Source: Leptospira saintgironsiae (GTDB taxonomy: Bacteria > Spirochaetota > Leptospiria > Leptospirales > Leptospiraceae). From it: 64,000 bases of DNA. The DNA lies in the NCBI RefSeq assembly GCF_002811765.1, contig NZ_NPDR01000006.1:1-64000 (forward strand), read 5' to 3'. The position numbers were made by a program, and so were the translations under genes. Shown in pieces: positions 26,220-37,326 of this stretch (position 1 is its first letter; every line of letters starts with the position of its first letter). A model generated the notes under the pieces. That model ran no database searches. It worked only from the letters and a program-made list of their open reading frames with translations, and was not told where the DNA came from.

Positions 26220-26277
26220 TATTGACTTGCTCCCTTGCTGAAGAACGAATGGTGTTTCGACCTTCGGCTTGGGATCC

Positions 26278-28152
26278 ATGTCAGTACCATTCTTAAATCC
26301 AGGAATATTCGCGCATATTGATGCGGGCAAAACCACACTCTTAGAAAGGATCTTATTTGAGACCGGCAAAATTTCTGCGCCGGGCAGAATTGAAGAAGGT
26401 ACCACAGAGTCCGATTATCTCCCTGAAGAAATAGAAAGGGGAATTTCTATCCAGTCCACCGTGGCTCGGATTCCATATCCTAATCCTGAAAAGCCTCGAG
26501 TCATTCTACAATTTGTGGATAATCCTGGTCATTTGGATTTTCAATCCCAAGCAAATGCTTCTCTACTAGTTTCCGATTTTGGCTTAGTTCTTATCGATTC
26601 CTTTGAAGGATTAAAATCACAGACCTTCCAAAATGTGGAGGCTCTTAGAAAGTCAGGAAAACCAATATTATTTTTTCTAAATAAACTAGATCGTCCAGGT
26701 GCGGACATTCTTTCCCCTCTCGTGGATCTGGAAGTAGCATTAGGAAAAGAGCCAATTCTTCTATTTAGAGAAGATGGAAGTATTCCTATCTTAAAGGGAG
26801 AAGGGGAGGAGTCTGAGTTCCTGCCATTGATAGAATGGGATCACGGGCTTTCAGAAGAATATCTTAAAGATCATGGCCTTCTTCCTAAGCTTGCTATCAA
26901 AGGATTGGTAAAAGGATTTTGGGAAGGGAAAATTTTTCCAGTGCTGGGAGGGTCCGCACTCCAGGGACTAGGTGTAAATGAATTACTTTCTCTCTTAGAG
27001 GTCCTTGCCCAAGGAAAACCTGTTCAACCTTCTTCCAAAGAACAAACAGGGGTTGCATTCAAAAGAGAGATCCATCCTGAACTTGGAAAACTTCTTCATT
27101 TCCAAACATTAGCACCCATCAAAGTCGGGGACTTCTTCTTACATGGGGAAACAAAATATAAGATAGAGAACTTATACCAAATTTCCGCAAGGGACTACGA
27201 AGAAGTTTCTGCAGGTCATGCAGGAGAACTTCTCGCGACCACATCTCTTCTGAACTGGATCCCTGGAGAAATTCTTTCGAGACATAATACAGAAAACAAA
27301 ACTCTACTCACTCCGATCAGAAAACAATTTCAGATCTTAATAGAACCAGAAAAGGAAGAAGATCGACAAGAACTTTGGGATCGTTTGCAAGATCTGGCTT
27401 GGTTGGATGAAGCGGTAAGCGTGGATATTCTCTCAGAGACCGGCCAATTTCGTTTATCAGGTACCGGCGAGTTGCATTTAGAGATTTCTCTCTCTCGTTT
27501 GAAAGAGTCTTTTTCAAAAAGCTTTCAAACAAGCGGAATCAAGGTTGCAAGATTTGCTCTATGGAAAAATTTGGTTCAAAAGGTCGCATTTCAGCATACC
27601 GCGTTCGATCAAAAGATCTCGAGCGGTCAGGTGCTCGCGTCCTTGGAAAGTTCTCACAACTTTTCTAAGGGAGTGCGGTTTAATGTTCAGCTAGCTGATC
27701 CAATCAAAGAGGCGATAACATCCGCGTTTACGGAAGTCACCGCCCGGGGAATAGACGGAGAAGAAGTTCTCGGTCTACAAATGATTGTCGAAGGTTATGA
27801 GTCTCCAAGTGAGACAAAGTCTTTCGATATTTCTTCCCTGATCAAAGTAGCTGTCATCAAAGGTTTAAAGGACATAATTCCGAATCATTCGGATTTCATT
27901 GGTCCCCTTTCCGAGTTAGAGATTCTTACACCGAATCAATATCTCGGAGATATATTGGCCAGTTTGGCTAAGAGGGACGCGAAGATTCGTAAGGTCACTG
28001 AGTTGACCGAAGGGCGTCATTTGATTCAGGCAAGCGCTTCTACGCAAAACTTGCTTGGCTTTAGCGGTGTCCTTAGAAATATGGCACAGGGAAGGGGCGT
28101 CCTATCTTTGGACACCCTTTTCGACTTTGATAACCATTCTGTATTGTTTTAA
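26278..28152 (+). CDS. EF-G/TetM-like translational GTPase paralogue
   Basis: The protein (624 aa from ATG 26278; an in-frame TTG at 26269 also exists) has G1 AHIDAGKTT, G2 RGISIQST, G3 DNPGHLDF and G4 NKLD, followed by EF-G-like domains II to V. At 624 aa it is shorter than canonical EF-G (about 700) and closer in length and N-terminal wording to the TetM/Tet(O) ribosome-protection family, though I see no basis for calling it a resistance factor. It ends 51 bp before tuf, in the place often held by fusA. Canonical EF-G is probably encoded elsewhere. A possible role is ribosome rescue or tuning. Confidence 0.8.
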   Translation: MSVPFLNPGIFAHIDAGKTTLLERILFETGKISAPGRIEEGTTESDYLPEEIERGISIQSTVARIPYPNPEKPRVILQFVDNPGHLDFQSQANASLLVSDFGLVLIDSFEGLKSQTFQNVEALRKSGKPILFFLNKLDRPGADILSPLVDLEVALGKEPILLFREDGSIPILKGEGEESEFLPLIEWDHGLSEEYLKDHGLLPKLAIKGLVKGFWEGKIFPVLGGSALQGLGVNELLSLLEVLAQGKPVQPSSKEQTGVAFKREIHPELGKLLHFQTLAPIKVGDFFLHGETKYKIENLYQISARDYEEVSAGHAGELLATTSLLNWIPGEILSRHNTENKTLLTPIRKQFQILIEPEKEEDRQELWDRLQDLAWLDEAVSVDILSETGQFRLSGTGELHLEISLSRLKESFSKSFQTSGIKVARFALWKNLVQKVAFQHTAFDQKISSGQVLASLESSHNFSKGVRFNVQLADPIKEAITSAFTEVTARGIDGEEVLGLQMIVEGYESPSETKSFDISSLIKVAVIKGLKDIIPNHSDFIGPLSELEILTPNQYLGDILASLAKRDAKIRKVTELTEGRHLIQASASTQNLLGFSGVLRNMAQGRGVLSLDTLFDFDNHSVLF

Positions 28153-28178
28153 CAAACAAGTCTGAATTCAGATTTGTT
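28151..28178 (+). promoter_or_regulatory. Imperfect inverted repeat ahead of tuf
   Basis: AACAAA and TCTGAA pair with TTCAGA and TTTGTT around the stop of the GTPase gene. The repeat is AT-rich and weak as a terminator; it may shape the tuf leader. The AAGGAG ribosome site of tuf follows. Confidence 0.25.
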
Positions 28179-28203
28179 AATAAAGTAAGGAGTTAAAAAC
28201 GCT

Positions 28204-29409
28204 ATGGCTAAGGAGAAATTCGACAGGTCCAAACCACACTTAAACGTTGGTACAATCGGACACGTTGACCATGGAAAAACCACGCTAACGGCAGCAATCA
28301 CCACTACGCTTGCAAAAGTATTGGGTGGAAAAAACAAAGCCGTAGCTTACGACCAAATCGATAACGCACCTGAAGAGAAAGCTCGTGGGATCACCATTGC
28401 TACTTCTCACCAAGAGTACGAAACTGCTAACCGTCACTATGCACACGTAGACTGCCCGGGTCACGCTGACTATGTTAAAAACATGATCACCGGTGCTGCT
28501 CAGATGGACGCTGCGATTTTAGTTGTATCCGCAACTGACGGACCAATGCCTCAAACGAAAGAGCATATCCTGCTCGCTCGTCAGGTAGGTGTTCCTTACA
28601 TCATCGTATTCATCAACAAAGCGGACATGCTTGCTGCTGATGAGCGTGAAGAGATGATTCAAATGGTTGAGATGGACGTTCGTGACTTGTTAAACAAGTA
28701 CAGCTTCCCTGGTGATGACACCCCAATCATTTATGGATCCGCTCTTAAAGCTCTTGAAGGCGACGAGTCCGAATTAGGAGCTCCATCAGTAGTTAAACTA
28801 ATGGAAGCATTGGACACTTACGTTCCGAATCCAAAACGTATCGTTGACAAACCATTCCTAATGCCAGTAGAGGACGTGTTCTCTATCACTGGTCGTGGAA
28901 CTGTTGCAACTGGAAGAGTAGAACAAGGAACTTTGAAAATCAACGACGAAGTTGAAATCGTTGGTGTTCGCCCTACTACCAAAACAGTTGTTACTGGTAT
29001 CGAGATGTTCCGTAAACTTTTAGATTCTGCTGAAGCTGGAGACAATATTGGTGCTCTTCTTCGTGGAACTAAAAAAGAAGACATCGAAAGAGGACAGGTT
29101 CTTGCTAAACCAGGATCAATCACTCCTCACAAAAAATTCAACGCGGAAGTTTACGTTCTTACTAAGGACGAAGGTGGACGTCACACTCCATTCTTCAATA
29201 ACTACCGTCCACAGTTCTATTTCAGAACTACTGACATCACTGGCGTTTGTAACCTACCTAACGGTATGGAAATGGTAATGCCTGGTGACAACGTTACAAT
29301 GAGCATCGAGTTGATTCACCCGATCGCTATGGACAAAGGTCTTAAATTCGCGATTCGCGAAGGTGGAAAGACTATTGGTTCTGGCGTAGTGGCTGAGATC
29401 ACCGAGTAA
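28204..29409 (+). CDS. tuf: Elongation factor Tu
   Basis: The 401-aa protein is a full-length EF-Tu: GHVDHGKT (19-26), [22 protein letters not shown] and GSAL for the G domain, then domains 2 and 3 ending in GSGVVAEI. It delivers aminoacyl-tRNA to the ribosome. The ATG has AAGGAG upstream. It begins the ribosomal gene run, ten bases before rpsJ, so tuf is probably cotranscribed with the S10 cluster. Codon use is strongly adapted compared with flanking genes. Confidence 0.98.
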   Translation: MAKEKFDRSKPHLNVGTIGHVDHGKTTLTAAITTTLAKVLGGKNKAVAYDQIDNAPEEKARGITIATSHQEYETANRHYAHVDCPGHADYVKNMITGAAQMDAAILVVSATDGPMPQTKEHILLARQVGVPYIIVFINKADMLAADEREEMIQMVEMDVRDLLNKYSFPGDDTPIIYGSALKALEGDESELGAPSVVKLMEALDTYVPNPKRIVDKPFLMPVEDVFSITGRGTVATGRVEQGTLKINDEVEIVGVRPTTKTVVTGIEMFRKLLDSAEAGDNIGALLRGTKKEDIERGQVLAKPGSITPHKKFNAEVYVLTKDEGGRHTPFFNNYRPQFYFRTTDITGVCNLPNGMEMVMPGDNVTMSIELIHPIAMDKGLKFAIREGGKTIGSGVVAEITE

Positions 29410-29419
29410 GAGAAAGGAA

Positions 29420-29728
29420 ATGGCTGGCCAAAAGATCAGAGTAAAGCTTAAAGCTTTCGATCATAAGTTGATCGACCAATCAACTTACGAGATCGTTGCG
29501 ACTGCCAAAAGGACCGGAGCTACTGTCTCCGGTCCGATTCCTCTTCCAACGAAGAAGGAAATATACACAGTCCTCCGTTCTCCACACGTAAATAAAAAAT
29601 CAAGAGAGCAGTTTGAGATGAAAACTCACAAAAGGCTCATAGACATTCTGGACACCAATGAAGACACAGTTGAGGCTTTAATGAAGCTACAACTCCCTGC
29701 AGGTGTTTCAGTGGATATTAAATCCTAA
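29420..29728 (+). CDS. rpsJ: 30S ribosomal protein S10
   Basis: The 102-aa protein has the S10 pattern: [15 protein letters not shown] at the start, [10 protein letters not shown] in the middle and HKRLIDIL towards the end. It is the usual first gene of the S10 cluster and binds 16S rRNA in the 30S head. Length matches the family. AAAGGAA precedes the ATG. Confidence 0.98.
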   Translation: MAGQKIRVKLKAFDHKLIDQSTYEIVATAKRTGATVSGPIPLPTKKEIYTVLRSPHVNKKSREQFEMKTHKRLIDILDTNEDTVEALMKLQLPAGVSVDIKS

Positions 29729-29739
29729 GGGAAGAAGAA

Positions 29740-30360
29740 ATGGCAAAGGGATTAATCGGTAAAAAGATAGGGATGTCCCAAATCTTCGACGAGCAAGGAA
29801 ACATTATTCCTGTGACCGTCTTAGAGGTAGGTCCCTGCGCAGTTTCCCAAGTCAAATCCGCCGCTACGGACGGTTACGACGCGATACAATTAGCTTATCA
29901 GGATGATAAAGAGAAACACCTGACCAAAAGCGAGATAAAGCATTTGGCAAAAGCTGGACTAACTCCTAAGAGAGTGTTGAAGGAATTCCGGAATTTCGGC
30001 GAAGAGCCGACAGCGGGAGCTGAATTGAAAGCACAAGACGTGTTTGCAGTTTCGGATATTGTAAAAGTTACAGGAACCAGCAAAGGTAAAGGTTTCCAAG
30101 GTGTTATCAAAAGATACGGACACCATGGTGGACCAGGAGCTCACGGTTCTCGTTTTCATAGACATCCAGGATCCATGGGATCCAACACCACTCCAGGTAG
30201 AGTATTCAAAGGTCGTAAATTACCGGGCCGTATGGGTTTTGATACAAAGACTGTATTGAACCTGAAAGTGGTTCGTATTAATGAAGCAGAAAATTTGGTT
30301 TTTGTAAGCGGATCCGTTCCGGGACGTGCAAACTCCATCATCACTATTGAGAAGATATAA
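29740..30360 (+). CDS. rplC: 50S ribosomal protein L3
   Basis: This 206-aa protein begins [13 protein letters not shown] and contains the extended glycine- and histidine-rich loop ([19 protein letters not shown]) that reaches the peptidyl-transferase centre. It nucleates 50S assembly. Eleven bases after rpsJ, with AAGGGAAG as ribosome site. Confidence 0.98.
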   Translation: MAKGLIGKKIGMSQIFDEQGNIIPVTVLEVGPCAVSQVKSAATDGYDAIQLAYQDDKEKHLTKSEIKHLAKAGLTPKRVLKEFRNFGEEPTAGAELKAQDVFAVSDIVKVTGTSKGKGFQGVIKRYGHHGGPGAHGSRFHRHPGSMGSNTTPGRVFKGRKLPGRMGFDTKTVLNLKVVRINEAENLVFVSGSVPGRANSIITIEKI

Positions 30361-30375
30361 AGACCGCGGTTAGTC

Positions 30376-31011
30376 ATGAAAGCACAGAAGTACTCAAAAG
30401 AAGGAAAACTGCTCTCGGAAATCGAACTTCCTGCAGCGTTGTTCGAATCCAAATATAGCAGTGGCGCGATATACGACGCCATCAAAGCGGAGAATGCTAA
30501 CCTTCGCTCCGGGAATCATCATACCAAAACTCGCTCGGAAGTATCCGGGGGTGGTAAAAAGCCTTGGTCCCAAAAGGGAACTGGTAGAGCTCGTCAAGGT
30601 TCTATCCGTGCTCCTCAATGGGTGGGCGGTGGTACTGTTCACGGACCTCGCAAGAGAGATTATTCTTATAACGTTTCTCCAAAAGTGAAACGCAGAGCGG
30701 TTCTTTCCGTTTTGAATAAGAAAGCTCAAGACGCGGTCATTAAAGTAATAGAAGATCTGGATCCAAAAGAATTCAGCACAAAAGCTTTCTCTACTTTATT
30801 CAGCAATATCGGACTAAAGAACACCGGAGTGATCGGCTTCTTAGTAGATGGAGAGAACGACTTCCTTAAAAAGTCAGTTCGTAATATCCCTACTGTAAAA
30901 TACATCAACTCTAAACGTATCGCGGTTCGTGACATTCTATATAATAGAAATCTTGTAATCACCGAAGCAGCTTTGGGAGAAATTCTCAAACATTACGGAG
31001 AAGGAAAATGA
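30376..31011 (+). CDS. rplD: 50S ribosomal protein L4
   Basis: The 211-aa protein has the basic exit-tunnel loop ([20 protein letters not shown]) and the C-terminal globular domain. In E. coli L4 also represses its own operon; whether that holds here cannot be seen, and I find no obvious S10-type leader. It overlaps rplW by four bases (ATGA). Confidence 0.97.
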   Translation: MKAQKYSKEGKLLSEIELPAALFESKYSSGAIYDAIKAENANLRSGNHHTKTRSEVSGGGKKPWSQKGTGRARQGSIRAPQWVGGGTVHGPRKRDYSYNVSPKVKRRAVLSVLNKKAQDAVIKVIEDLDPKEFSTKAFSTLFSNIGLKNTGVIGFLVDGENDFLKKSVRNIPTVKYINSKRIAVRDILYNRNLVITEAALGEILKHYGEGK

Positions 31012-31316
31012 ATCTTAACGAAGTAATTTTATCTCCGATCATCACTGAGAAGTCCCAGGATCTGGAGACTATCGGTGAGAAAGCCGGTAAAAGAACCGTA
31101 AAATATACTGTGGAAATCCACCCTAGAGCAAACAAAACTCTAGTGAAGGAAGCTTTCCGCAAAATTTACAATGTAGTACCTTCTTCCGTAAACATCCAAG
31201 TGTATCGCGGAAAGATAAAAAGATTCCGTCATCTACCTGCTCCTAAAGCTCATTGGAAAAAAGCAATCGTGACTTTCCAAGACGGCGCGAGCATCGACTT
31301 CGGAAAGGAAGCATAA
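31008..31316 (+). CDS. rplW: 50S ribosomal protein L23
   Basis: The 102-aa protein starts [15 protein letters not shown] and has the loop region with KKAIVTF. L23 lies by the tunnel exit and docks trigger factor and SRP. Its start overlaps the rplD stop, with GAGAAGGA as ribosome site inside rplD. Confidence 0.97.
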   Translation: MNLNEVILSPIITEKSQDLETIGEKAGKRTVKYTVEIHPRANKTLVKEAFRKIYNVVPSSVNIQVYRGKIKRFRHLPAPKAHWKKAIVTFQDGASIDFGKEA

Positions 31317-31319
31317 GAA

Positions 31320-32159
31320 ATGGGAATTAAAAAGTTTAAACCCGTTACTGCCGCCAGCCGTTTTAAATCGGTATTAACCTTTGAGGAAATCACCGAGACA
31401 GAACCGTATCGCCCTTTAACGATCAGCTTAAATTACAAAGCAGGTCGCGGAGAAGGTGGTAAAATTGCGGTTCGCAGAAAAGGCGGAAGAGTAAAACGCA
31501 AATATCGTATCATCGACTTCAAACGTCGTAAAGTAGGGATTACCGCTACAGTTAAAACTGTAGAATACGATCCGTACCGTTCGGCGTTTATTTCTCTTGT
31601 TAGTTACTCTGACGGAGAATACGCTTATATCCTAAATGCTGAAGGCATGAAAGTTGGAGACAAAGTTTCCAATGGAGAAGCGGCTGAAATCAAAGTTGGA
31701 AACGCACTTCCACTTGGGAAAATTCCTCCAGGCACTAATGTGCATAACGTGGAATTGAAAATTGGAAGAGGCGGACAAATCGCAAGAACTGCAGGATCCT
31801 TCGCTACTATAGCTGGTAGAGACGGAGAGTATGTTCTTCTTAAACTTCCAAGCTCTGAAGTTCGTAAAGTTCACCAGAACTGCTACGCTACTATAGGAAT
31901 TTGCAGCAATAGAGATCATAACCTTGTTTCCATCGGTAAAGCTGGTAGAAACAGATGGTTGGGAAAACGTCCTAAGGTCAGAGGGGTTGTAATGAACCCG
32001 GTTGATCACCCGCATGGTGGTGGAGAGGGACGTACTTCCGGAGGTCGTCACCCAGTGACTCCTTGGGGTATTCCAACCAAAGGATATAAAACTCGTCGCA
32101 GGGCTAAACCTTCTGACAAGTTCATTATCCAGAAGAGAAAGGGAAATAGGAGCAGGTAA
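31320..32159 (+). CDS. rplB: 50S ribosomal protein L2
   Basis: At 279 aa this is a complete L2. It shows the conserved NHPHGGG-type segment as [11 protein letters not shown] and the basic C-terminus [15 protein letters not shown]. It binds 23S rRNA near the peptidyl-transferase centre. Three bases after rplW. Confidence 0.98.
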   Translation: MGIKKFKPVTAASRFKSVLTFEEITETEPYRPLTISLNYKAGRGEGGKIAVRRKGGRVKRKYRIIDFKRRKVGITATVKTVEYDPYRSAFISLVSYSDGEYAYILNAEGMKVGDKVSNGEAAEIKVGNALPLGKIPPGTNVHNVELKIGRGGQIARTAGSFATIAGRDGEYVLLKLPSSEVRKVHQNCYATIGICSNRDHNLVSIGKAGRNRWLGKRPKVRGVVMNPVDHPHGGGEGRTSGGRHPVTPWGIPTKGYKTRRRAKPSDKFIIQKRKGNRSR

Positions 32160-32164
32160 TCATC

Positions 32165-32775
<611 letters not shown>

Positions 32776-32786
32776 TAGGGGAAATC

Positions 32787-33464
32787 ATGGGACAGAAAGT
32801 TAACCCAATCGGACTTCGTATCGGAATTACCCGCGGATGGGATTCTATTTGGTTCTCGCAAGCCGACTACAAAAAGAACCTGCACGAAGATATTAGAATT
32901 CGTAGATTTATCCAAGGCCGTTTCAAAGAAGCAGGCGTTGTAAAAGTAGTTGTGGAGCGTTTTCCTGAGAAGATCAACGTTAACCTTCATACTGCTAAAC
33001 CAGGTGTGGTAATCGGTAAAAACGGAGCGAATATCGAAGCCGTTAAAAAAGTCCTTAAGACTATGACCGAAAAACCTCTTAATCTTAACATTATCGAAGT
33101 TAAGAAGCCTGAGACTATTGCACAATGTATCGCTGAGTCTATTGCGATCCAAATCCAAGAACGTCAACCGTTCCGCCGCGTGATGAAACAAGAACTTCGT
33201 CGTGCGATGAGAGGTGGAGTAGAAGGAATTAAGATCCTTATCTCTGGACGTTTGAACGGAGCGGACATGGCTCGTCGCGAAGGTTATCGTGAAGGAAGAA
33301 TTCCTCTTCATACCCTTAGAGCGAAAATCGATCTAGGATTCCGTGAAGCAAGCACCACTTTCGGACAAATCGGAGTGAAAGTTTGGACTTACACTGGAGA
33401 CTTCATCAACAGTAAAGAAGAGTCCGAAGAAGATAAATACGCCGTTAAAAGAAGGACCAACTGA
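32787..33464 (+). CDS. rpsC: 30S ribosomal protein S3
   Basis: The 225-aa protein opens [13 protein letters not shown], has a KH domain with [13 protein letters not shown] (about 72-84) and the S3 C-terminal domain with [15 protein letters not shown]. It lies at the mRNA entry site of the 30S subunit. AGGGGAAATC precedes the ATG. Confidence 0.98.
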   Translation: MGQKVNPIGLRIGITRGWDSIWFSQADYKKNLHEDIRIRRFIQGRFKEAGVVKVVVERFPEKINVNLHTAKPGVVIGKNGANIEAVKKVLKTMTEKPLNLNIIEVKKPETIAQCIAESIAIQIQERQPFRRVMKQELRRAMRGGVEGIKILISGRLNGADMARREGYREGRIPLHTLRAKIDLGFREASTTFGQIGVKVWTYTGDFINSKEESEEDKYAVKRRTN

Positions 33465-33494
33465 TCGTCTTTGATGATCCAAAGGTAAAAAACG

Positions 33495-33908
33495 ATGTTA
33501 TCACCTAAAAGAGTTAAGTTCAGAAAAAGACAAAGGGGCCGCTTGAAAGGAAACGACGAGCGTGGTTCCAAAGTGTCCTTCGGTGAGTTCGGTCTTAAAG
33601 CCGTTACTTCCGGACGTTTGACTGCAAGACAGATCGAAGCGGCAAGGATCACTATCAACCGTCAGGTAAAAAGAGGCGGGAAACTTTGGATTAGGATCTT
33701 CCCTCATCTACCTATTACTAAAAAACCAGCGGAAACTCGTATGGGTAAAGGTAAAGGTAACCCTGAGTTCTGGATCGCAGAGATCAGACCTGGTAGAGTT
33801 TTATTCGAAATGAGCGGAATCGATGAAGCGACCGCTAAAAAAGCTTTGGATCTGGCTGCTTATAAACTGCCTGTTCAAACTGAGTTCGTGAAGAGGTCTA
33901 CGCTGTGA
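33495..33908 (+). CDS. rplP: 50S ribosomal protein L16
   Basis: The 137-aa protein has [19 protein letters not shown] and the conserved [19 protein letters not shown]. It helps place tRNA in the A site. The 30-base gap after rpsC holds AAAGG as ribosome site. Its stop overlaps the rpmC start by four bases. Confidence 0.98.
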   Translation: MLSPKRVKFRKRQRGRLKGNDERGSKVSFGEFGLKAVTSGRLTARQIEAARITINRQVKRGGKLWIRIFPHLPITKKPAETRMGKGKGNPEFWIAEIRPGRVLFEMSGIDEATAKKALDLAAYKLPVQTEFVKRSTL

Positions 33909-34207
33909 AAAAGATCAAACTCGCAGAGTTAAAAGACGCAGAAATTTTAGCACAATTGGAAGATGCTTACAAAATCATTCGTACAGCACGTTTCCAATAC
34001 GGAGTTGCTCGTTCTTTAGAGAACCCGAAGGTGATTACTAACGCGAAGAAAAAAATCGCACGCCTTCTAACTATCCAAAAGAACAGAGAGTTGGCTGCAA
34101 AGTCTGGCACTACTAAAGCTAGACGTTATTCGAGAGCTACTCGCAAGACGCAAGCTTTAGCAAAATCTAATGCTTCTGCTAAGAAAGCTGCTAAGGGAAC
34201 GAACTGA
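33905..34207 (+). CDS. rpmC: 50S ribosomal protein L29 with C-terminal extension
   Basis: The first 65 or so residues are a normal L29 (two helices, [10 protein letters not shown]). A further 30-odd basic residues follow ([18 protein letters not shown], ending AKKAAKGTN), making 100 aa against the usual 60-70. The start is GTG at 33905, overlapping the rplP stop. The tail may contact rRNA at the subunit surface. Confidence 0.95.
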   Translation: MKKIKLAELKDAEILAQLEDAYKIIRTARFQYGVARSLENPKVITNAKKKIARLLTIQKNRELAAKSGTTKARRYSRATRKTQALAKSNASAKKAAKGTN

Positions 34208-34209
34208 TT

Positions 34210-34479
34210 ATGGAAACTGCAAAGAAGCATATAAAAAAATCACTTCTGAGCGAAGGTAAAGTAGTGAGCACCGCTATGGATAAAACCTTAGTGATGTTAG
34301 TGGAAGCACGTAAGACTCACCCTAAGTTTAAGAAGATCGTTCGTAGAACCGTTAAAATGAAGGTTCATGACGAAAGAAATGAGTGCCAAGTAGGAGATAG
34401 AATCCTGGCGATTGAAACCAGACCTCTATCCCGTGAAAAGCGTCACCGTCTATTTAAGATCGTAGAAAAGGCAAAGTAA
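34210..34479 (+). CDS. rpsQ: 30S ribosomal protein S17
   Basis: The 89-aa protein has the OB-fold pattern of S17: [17 protein letters not shown], then [19 protein letters not shown] and [13 protein letters not shown]. Two bases after rpmC. Confidence 0.97.
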   Translation: METAKKHIKKSLLSEGKVVSTAMDKTLVMLVEARKTHPKFKKIVRRTVKMKVHDERNECQVGDRILAIETRPLSREKRHRLFKIVEKAK

Positions 34480-34480
34480 G

Positions 34481-34873
34481 ATGATCCAACAGGAAACCAT
34501 CCTCCAAGTCGCCGATAACTCCGGAATCAAAAGAGTTATGTGTATTAAAGTCTTAGGAGGCTCTAAAAAACGTTACGCCTCTGTAGGAGACGAGATTATC
34601 GTCGCTGTTAAAGACGCACAACCTGCTTATGGGTTAAAAGATTCCACGGGGAAAAAGGTCCATAACAAGGCCGTTCAACGCGCAGTAGTCGTCAGAACTA
34701 AAAAAGAAATCCGTCGTCCAGATGGTTCTTATATTCGTTTCGATGATAACGCAGTCGCAATTATCGACGACAAAGGTAACCCGAAAGGGACCCGTATTTT
34801 CGGGCCAGTAGCTCGCGAACTTCGCGATAAAAAATACGCTAAAATTATCTCCCTAGCGCCGGAGGTTCTATAA
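34481..34873 (+). CDS. rplN: 50S ribosomal protein L14 with a short insertion
   Basis: The 130-aa protein begins [20 protein letters not shown] and ends [17 protein letters not shown] plus [11 protein letters not shown]. It is about eight residues longer than the usual 122-123, because the loop before AVVVRTKK is enlarged ([18 protein letters not shown]). One base after rpsQ; its stop overlaps the rplX start (TAATG). Confidence 0.97.
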   Translation: MIQQETILQVADNSGIKRVMCIKVLGGSKKRYASVGDEIIVAVKDAQPAYGLKDSTGKKVHNKAVQRAVVVRTKKEIRRPDGSYIRFDDNAVAIIDDKGNPKGTRIFGPVARELRDKKYAKIISLAPEVL

Positions 34874-35226
34874 TGTCTAAGCTGACATATCGGGGATCCG
34901 AATACACAAAATTCAAATCCGTTCGCCTTCACAAAGATGACGAAGTAGTTGTCATCGCAGGAAAAGAGAAGGGGAAAAAAGGCAAGATCCTAGTTATCGA
35001 TAAGAAAAGGGATCGTGTAGTAGTAGAAGGACTGAATAAACGTAAACGTTTCTTAAGACCTACCCAAGAGAACCCTCAAGGTGGTGTAGTTGAAGTAGAA
35101 GCTCCAATGCACATCTCCAATGTAATGTTCTACGACTCCAAGAAGAAGAAAGGAGTTCGTCTGGGCTACCAAGAGAATAAAGGTAAAAAAGTCCGCGTTT
35201 CTAAGCCGGAAGGGAAAGAGATCTAA
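34873..35226 (+). CDS. rplX: 50S ribosomal protein L24
   Basis: The 117-aa protein has the KOW motif ([19 protein letters not shown]) and the C-terminal part with [10 protein letters not shown]. It initiates 50S assembly. A ribosome site GGAGG lies within the end of rplN. Confidence 0.97.
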   Translation: MSKLTYRGSEYTKFKSVRLHKDDEVVVIAGKEKGKKGKILVIDKKRDRVVVEGLNKRKRFLRPTQENPQGGVVEVEAPMHISNVMFYDSKKKKGVRLGYQENKGKKVRVSKPEGKEI

Positions 35227-35229
35227 GTC

Positions 35230-35781
35230 ATGGCAGCAGCTAGATTGAGAGATAAATACGGGAAAGAAATCGTTCCCGCTCTTCAGAAACAATATAACTT
35301 CAAGTCCATTATGCAAGTTCCTCGTTTGGAAAAAATTGTTCTGAACGTGGGAATGGGCGAGGCTCATACCAACCCTAAAGCATTGGAAGCGGCTGTAGAA
35401 GAACTCGCATTGATCACAGGACAACGCCCTGTTAAAACCAAGGCTAAAAAATCCATCGCAGGATTCAAACTCCGCGAAGGTATGAGTCTTGGAACCACAG
35501 TTACCTTACGTGGAAACTATATGTATGAGTTTCTAGATCGTTTGGTGAACGTGGCTCTACCAAGGGTGCGTGACTTTAAAGGAGTTTCCGAGAAAGGTTT
35601 CGACGGCCGCGGAAACTACAACTTCAGCATCAAAGAACAAATCATTTTTCCAGAGATCAAAGTGGATAAGATCAACACTCTCTATGGAATGAACCTGACC
35701 TTCGTAACGAACACCAAGGTAGACGCAGAAGCTTATAGCCTTCTCGCTGCTTTCGGTATGCCGTTCCGGAACCTGAGATAA
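35230..35781 (+). CDS. rplE: 50S ribosomal protein L5
   Basis: The 183-aa protein has [38 protein letters not shown] and [17 protein letters not shown]. It binds 5S rRNA and the P-site tRNA. Normal length; three bases after rplX. Confidence 0.98.
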   Translation: MAAARLRDKYGKEIVPALQKQYNFKSIMQVPRLEKIVLNVGMGEAHTNPKALEAAVEELALITGQRPVKTKAKKSIAGFKLREGMSLGTTVTLRGNYMYEFLDRLVNVALPRVRDFKGVSEKGFDGRGNYNFSIKEQIIFPEIKVDKINTLYGMNLTFVTNTKVDAEAYSLLAAFGMPFRNLR

Positions 35782-35794
35782 GGAGCCCGCAATC

Positions 35795-35980
35795 ATGGCT
35801 AAGACCTCTTTAATCGAAAGACATAAGAAAAAAAAGAAATTCAAAGTAAGGGTTCACAATCGTTGCCCACTTTGCGGACGCCCTCGCGGTTACCTAAGAA
35901 GATTCGACATGTGCAGAATTTGCTTCCGGAAGCTTGCTAGCCAAGCTCAAATCCCGGGCGTAGTTAAGGCATCTTGGTAA
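35795..35980 (+). CDS. rpsZ: 30S ribosomal protein S14, zinc-binding type Z
   Basis: The 61-aa short S14 has two CxxC pairs, CPLCGRPRG and CRICFRKLA, which form a zinc site, as in type Z proteins. Longer non-zinc S14 proteins lack these. AAGGAG precedes the ATG. The symbol rpsN is also used for this gene. Confidence 0.97.
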   Translation: MAKTSLIERHKKKKKFKVRVHNRCPLCGRPRGYLRRFDMCRICFRKLASQAQIPGVVKASW

Positions 35981-35993
35981 GGAGGACATTATA

Positions 35994-36392
35994 ATGAGTT
36001 TATCTGATCCAATCGGTGATATGCTGACCCGCATTCGTAATGCTGGTCGTGCGAAACATGAGAGTTGTGTGATTCCAGGAAGTAAGATCAAACGTTCTAT
36101 TCTGGAATTATTGAAAGAAGAAGGATTTATCAACGGCTATGAGCCGGTGACTAACGGAAGTTTCGAAGATTTCAAAGTTGCTTTGAAATACGATGTAACC
36201 AAAAGACCAGTGATCCGCGAGTTAGTTCGTGTATCTAAACCAGGTCGTAGAGTTTACATGAAAAGCGAAGAGATCCGCCCGTATAAAAACAATATGGGAA
36301 CTATGATTCTCTCCACTTCCAAGGGAGTTATGACCGGCAAAAAAGCTCGGAAATTACGCGTAGGAGGAGAGGTTATCTGTAAACTCTCTTAA
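35994..36392 (+). CDS. rpsH: 30S ribosomal protein S8
   Basis: The 132-aa protein has [14 protein letters not shown] at the start and [19 protein letters not shown] at the end. It binds the central domain of 16S rRNA and, in E. coli, represses the spc operon. A strong AAGGAGG ribosome site lies upstream. Confidence 0.98.
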   Translation: MSLSDPIGDMLTRIRNAGRAKHESCVIPGSKIKRSILELLKEEGFINGYEPVTNGSFEDFKVALKYDVTKRPVIRELVRVSKPGRRVYMKSEEIRPYKNNMGTMILSTSKGVMTGKKARKLRVGGEVICKLS

Positions 36393-36417
36393 GAGTGACG
36401 GAAACTTATAAAGACCT

Positions 36418-36957
36418 ATGTCCAGGATTGGAAAAGCAGAAATCAAACTTCCGGATAAAGTGGAAGTAAAACAGGACACCTCAGTAATTAAAGTGAAGGG
36501 TCCTCTAGGTGAGTTACAAACTCCTATTTTTGCAGGAATCTCTCTGAAAAGCGAGGGTGGAATTGTAAAATTAGAAAGATCCAGCGAAGAGCAAAACGTA
36601 GTAGCTCTTCACGGATTAACCCGCGCTCTTCTTATGAATAGCGTAAAGGGAGTGACCGCTGGTTGGGAAAAAAACCTGGAGATCACAGGGGTTGGTTATC
36701 GTGCTGCTAAGCGCGGTGAAGATCTGGTGATGAACCTTGGATATTCCCACGAGGTTGTTTATAAAGCTCCTAAAGGAATTAAGATCGAAGTCATTGAACA
36801 AGTGAAGATCAAAATTTCTGGGATCGACAAACAACTAGTCGGACAAGTTGCGGCAGATATCCGTTCTAAGAGACCTCCTGAGCCTTATAAAGGTAAAGGG
36901 ATCAAGTACAACGACGAATTTATCAAGAGAAAGGCCGGAAAAACCGGTAAGAAGTAA
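36418..36957 (+). CDS. rplF: 50S ribosomal protein L6
   Basis: The 179-aa protein has the two L6 repeats and the C-terminal [16 protein letters not shown]. It lies near the factor-binding site. It follows rpsH by 25 bases. Confidence 0.98.
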   Translation: MSRIGKAEIKLPDKVEVKQDTSVIKVKGPLGELQTPIFAGISLKSEGGIVKLERSSEEQNVVALHGLTRALLMNSVKGVTAGWEKNLEITGVGYRAAKRGEDLVMNLGYSHEVVYKAPKGIKIEVIEQVKIKISGIDKQLVGQVAADIRSKRPPEPYKGKGIKYNDEFIKRKAGKTGKK

Positions 36958-36961
36958 GGCC

Positions 36962-37324
36962 ATGATTAATAAACTGAAAAAAATCGCAGCCAAACGCAGA
37001 AGAGCAGAGCGTTCCAGATTCAAACTGAGACAGTCCAGCTCTCGTCCAAGATTGGTATTCAATAAATCCAATCGTTATCTTTCCTGCCAGATCATCGACG
37101 ATACTCAGGGAACTACTTTGGTAGCTGCTTCTACTTTAGAAGCTACATTTGCTGGTAAAAGCCGCAAAGATAAAGAAGCTGCTAAGGCTTTGGGAAAAGC
37201 GATCGGAGAGAAAGCCGCTTCTAAAGGTGTGAAGGTAGTTATGTTAGATCGTTCCGGGATGATCTATCACGGAAGAATCGCGGCTTTCGCGGACGCGGCT
37301 AGAGAAGCCGGATTGGAGTTCTAA
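36962..37324 (+). CDS. rplR: 50S ribosomal protein L18
   Basis: From ATG 36962 the product is 120 aa, starting [20 protein letters not shown] and ending [12 protein letters not shown]. It binds 5S rRNA with L5. The frame is open further upstream to 36848, but that part lies inside rplF and is not part of L18. Four bases after rplF, with GTAAGG upstream. Confidence 0.97.
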   Translation: MINKLKKIAAKRRRAERSRFKLRQSSSRPRLVFNKSNRYLSCQIIDDTQGTTLVAASTLEATFAGKSRKDKEAAKALGKAIGEKAASKGVKVVMLDRSGMIYHGRIAAFADAAREAGLEF

Positions 37325-37326
37325 TA

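Noticed and set aside
26278..28152. Tetracycline-resistance protein call for the EF-G-like gene
   Set aside because: TetM resemblance is only in length and N-terminal wording; position before tuf suggests a housekeeping paralogue.
36848..36961. Upstream extension of L18
   Set aside because: It lies within rplF in another frame; L18 starts at 36962 after a ribosome site.
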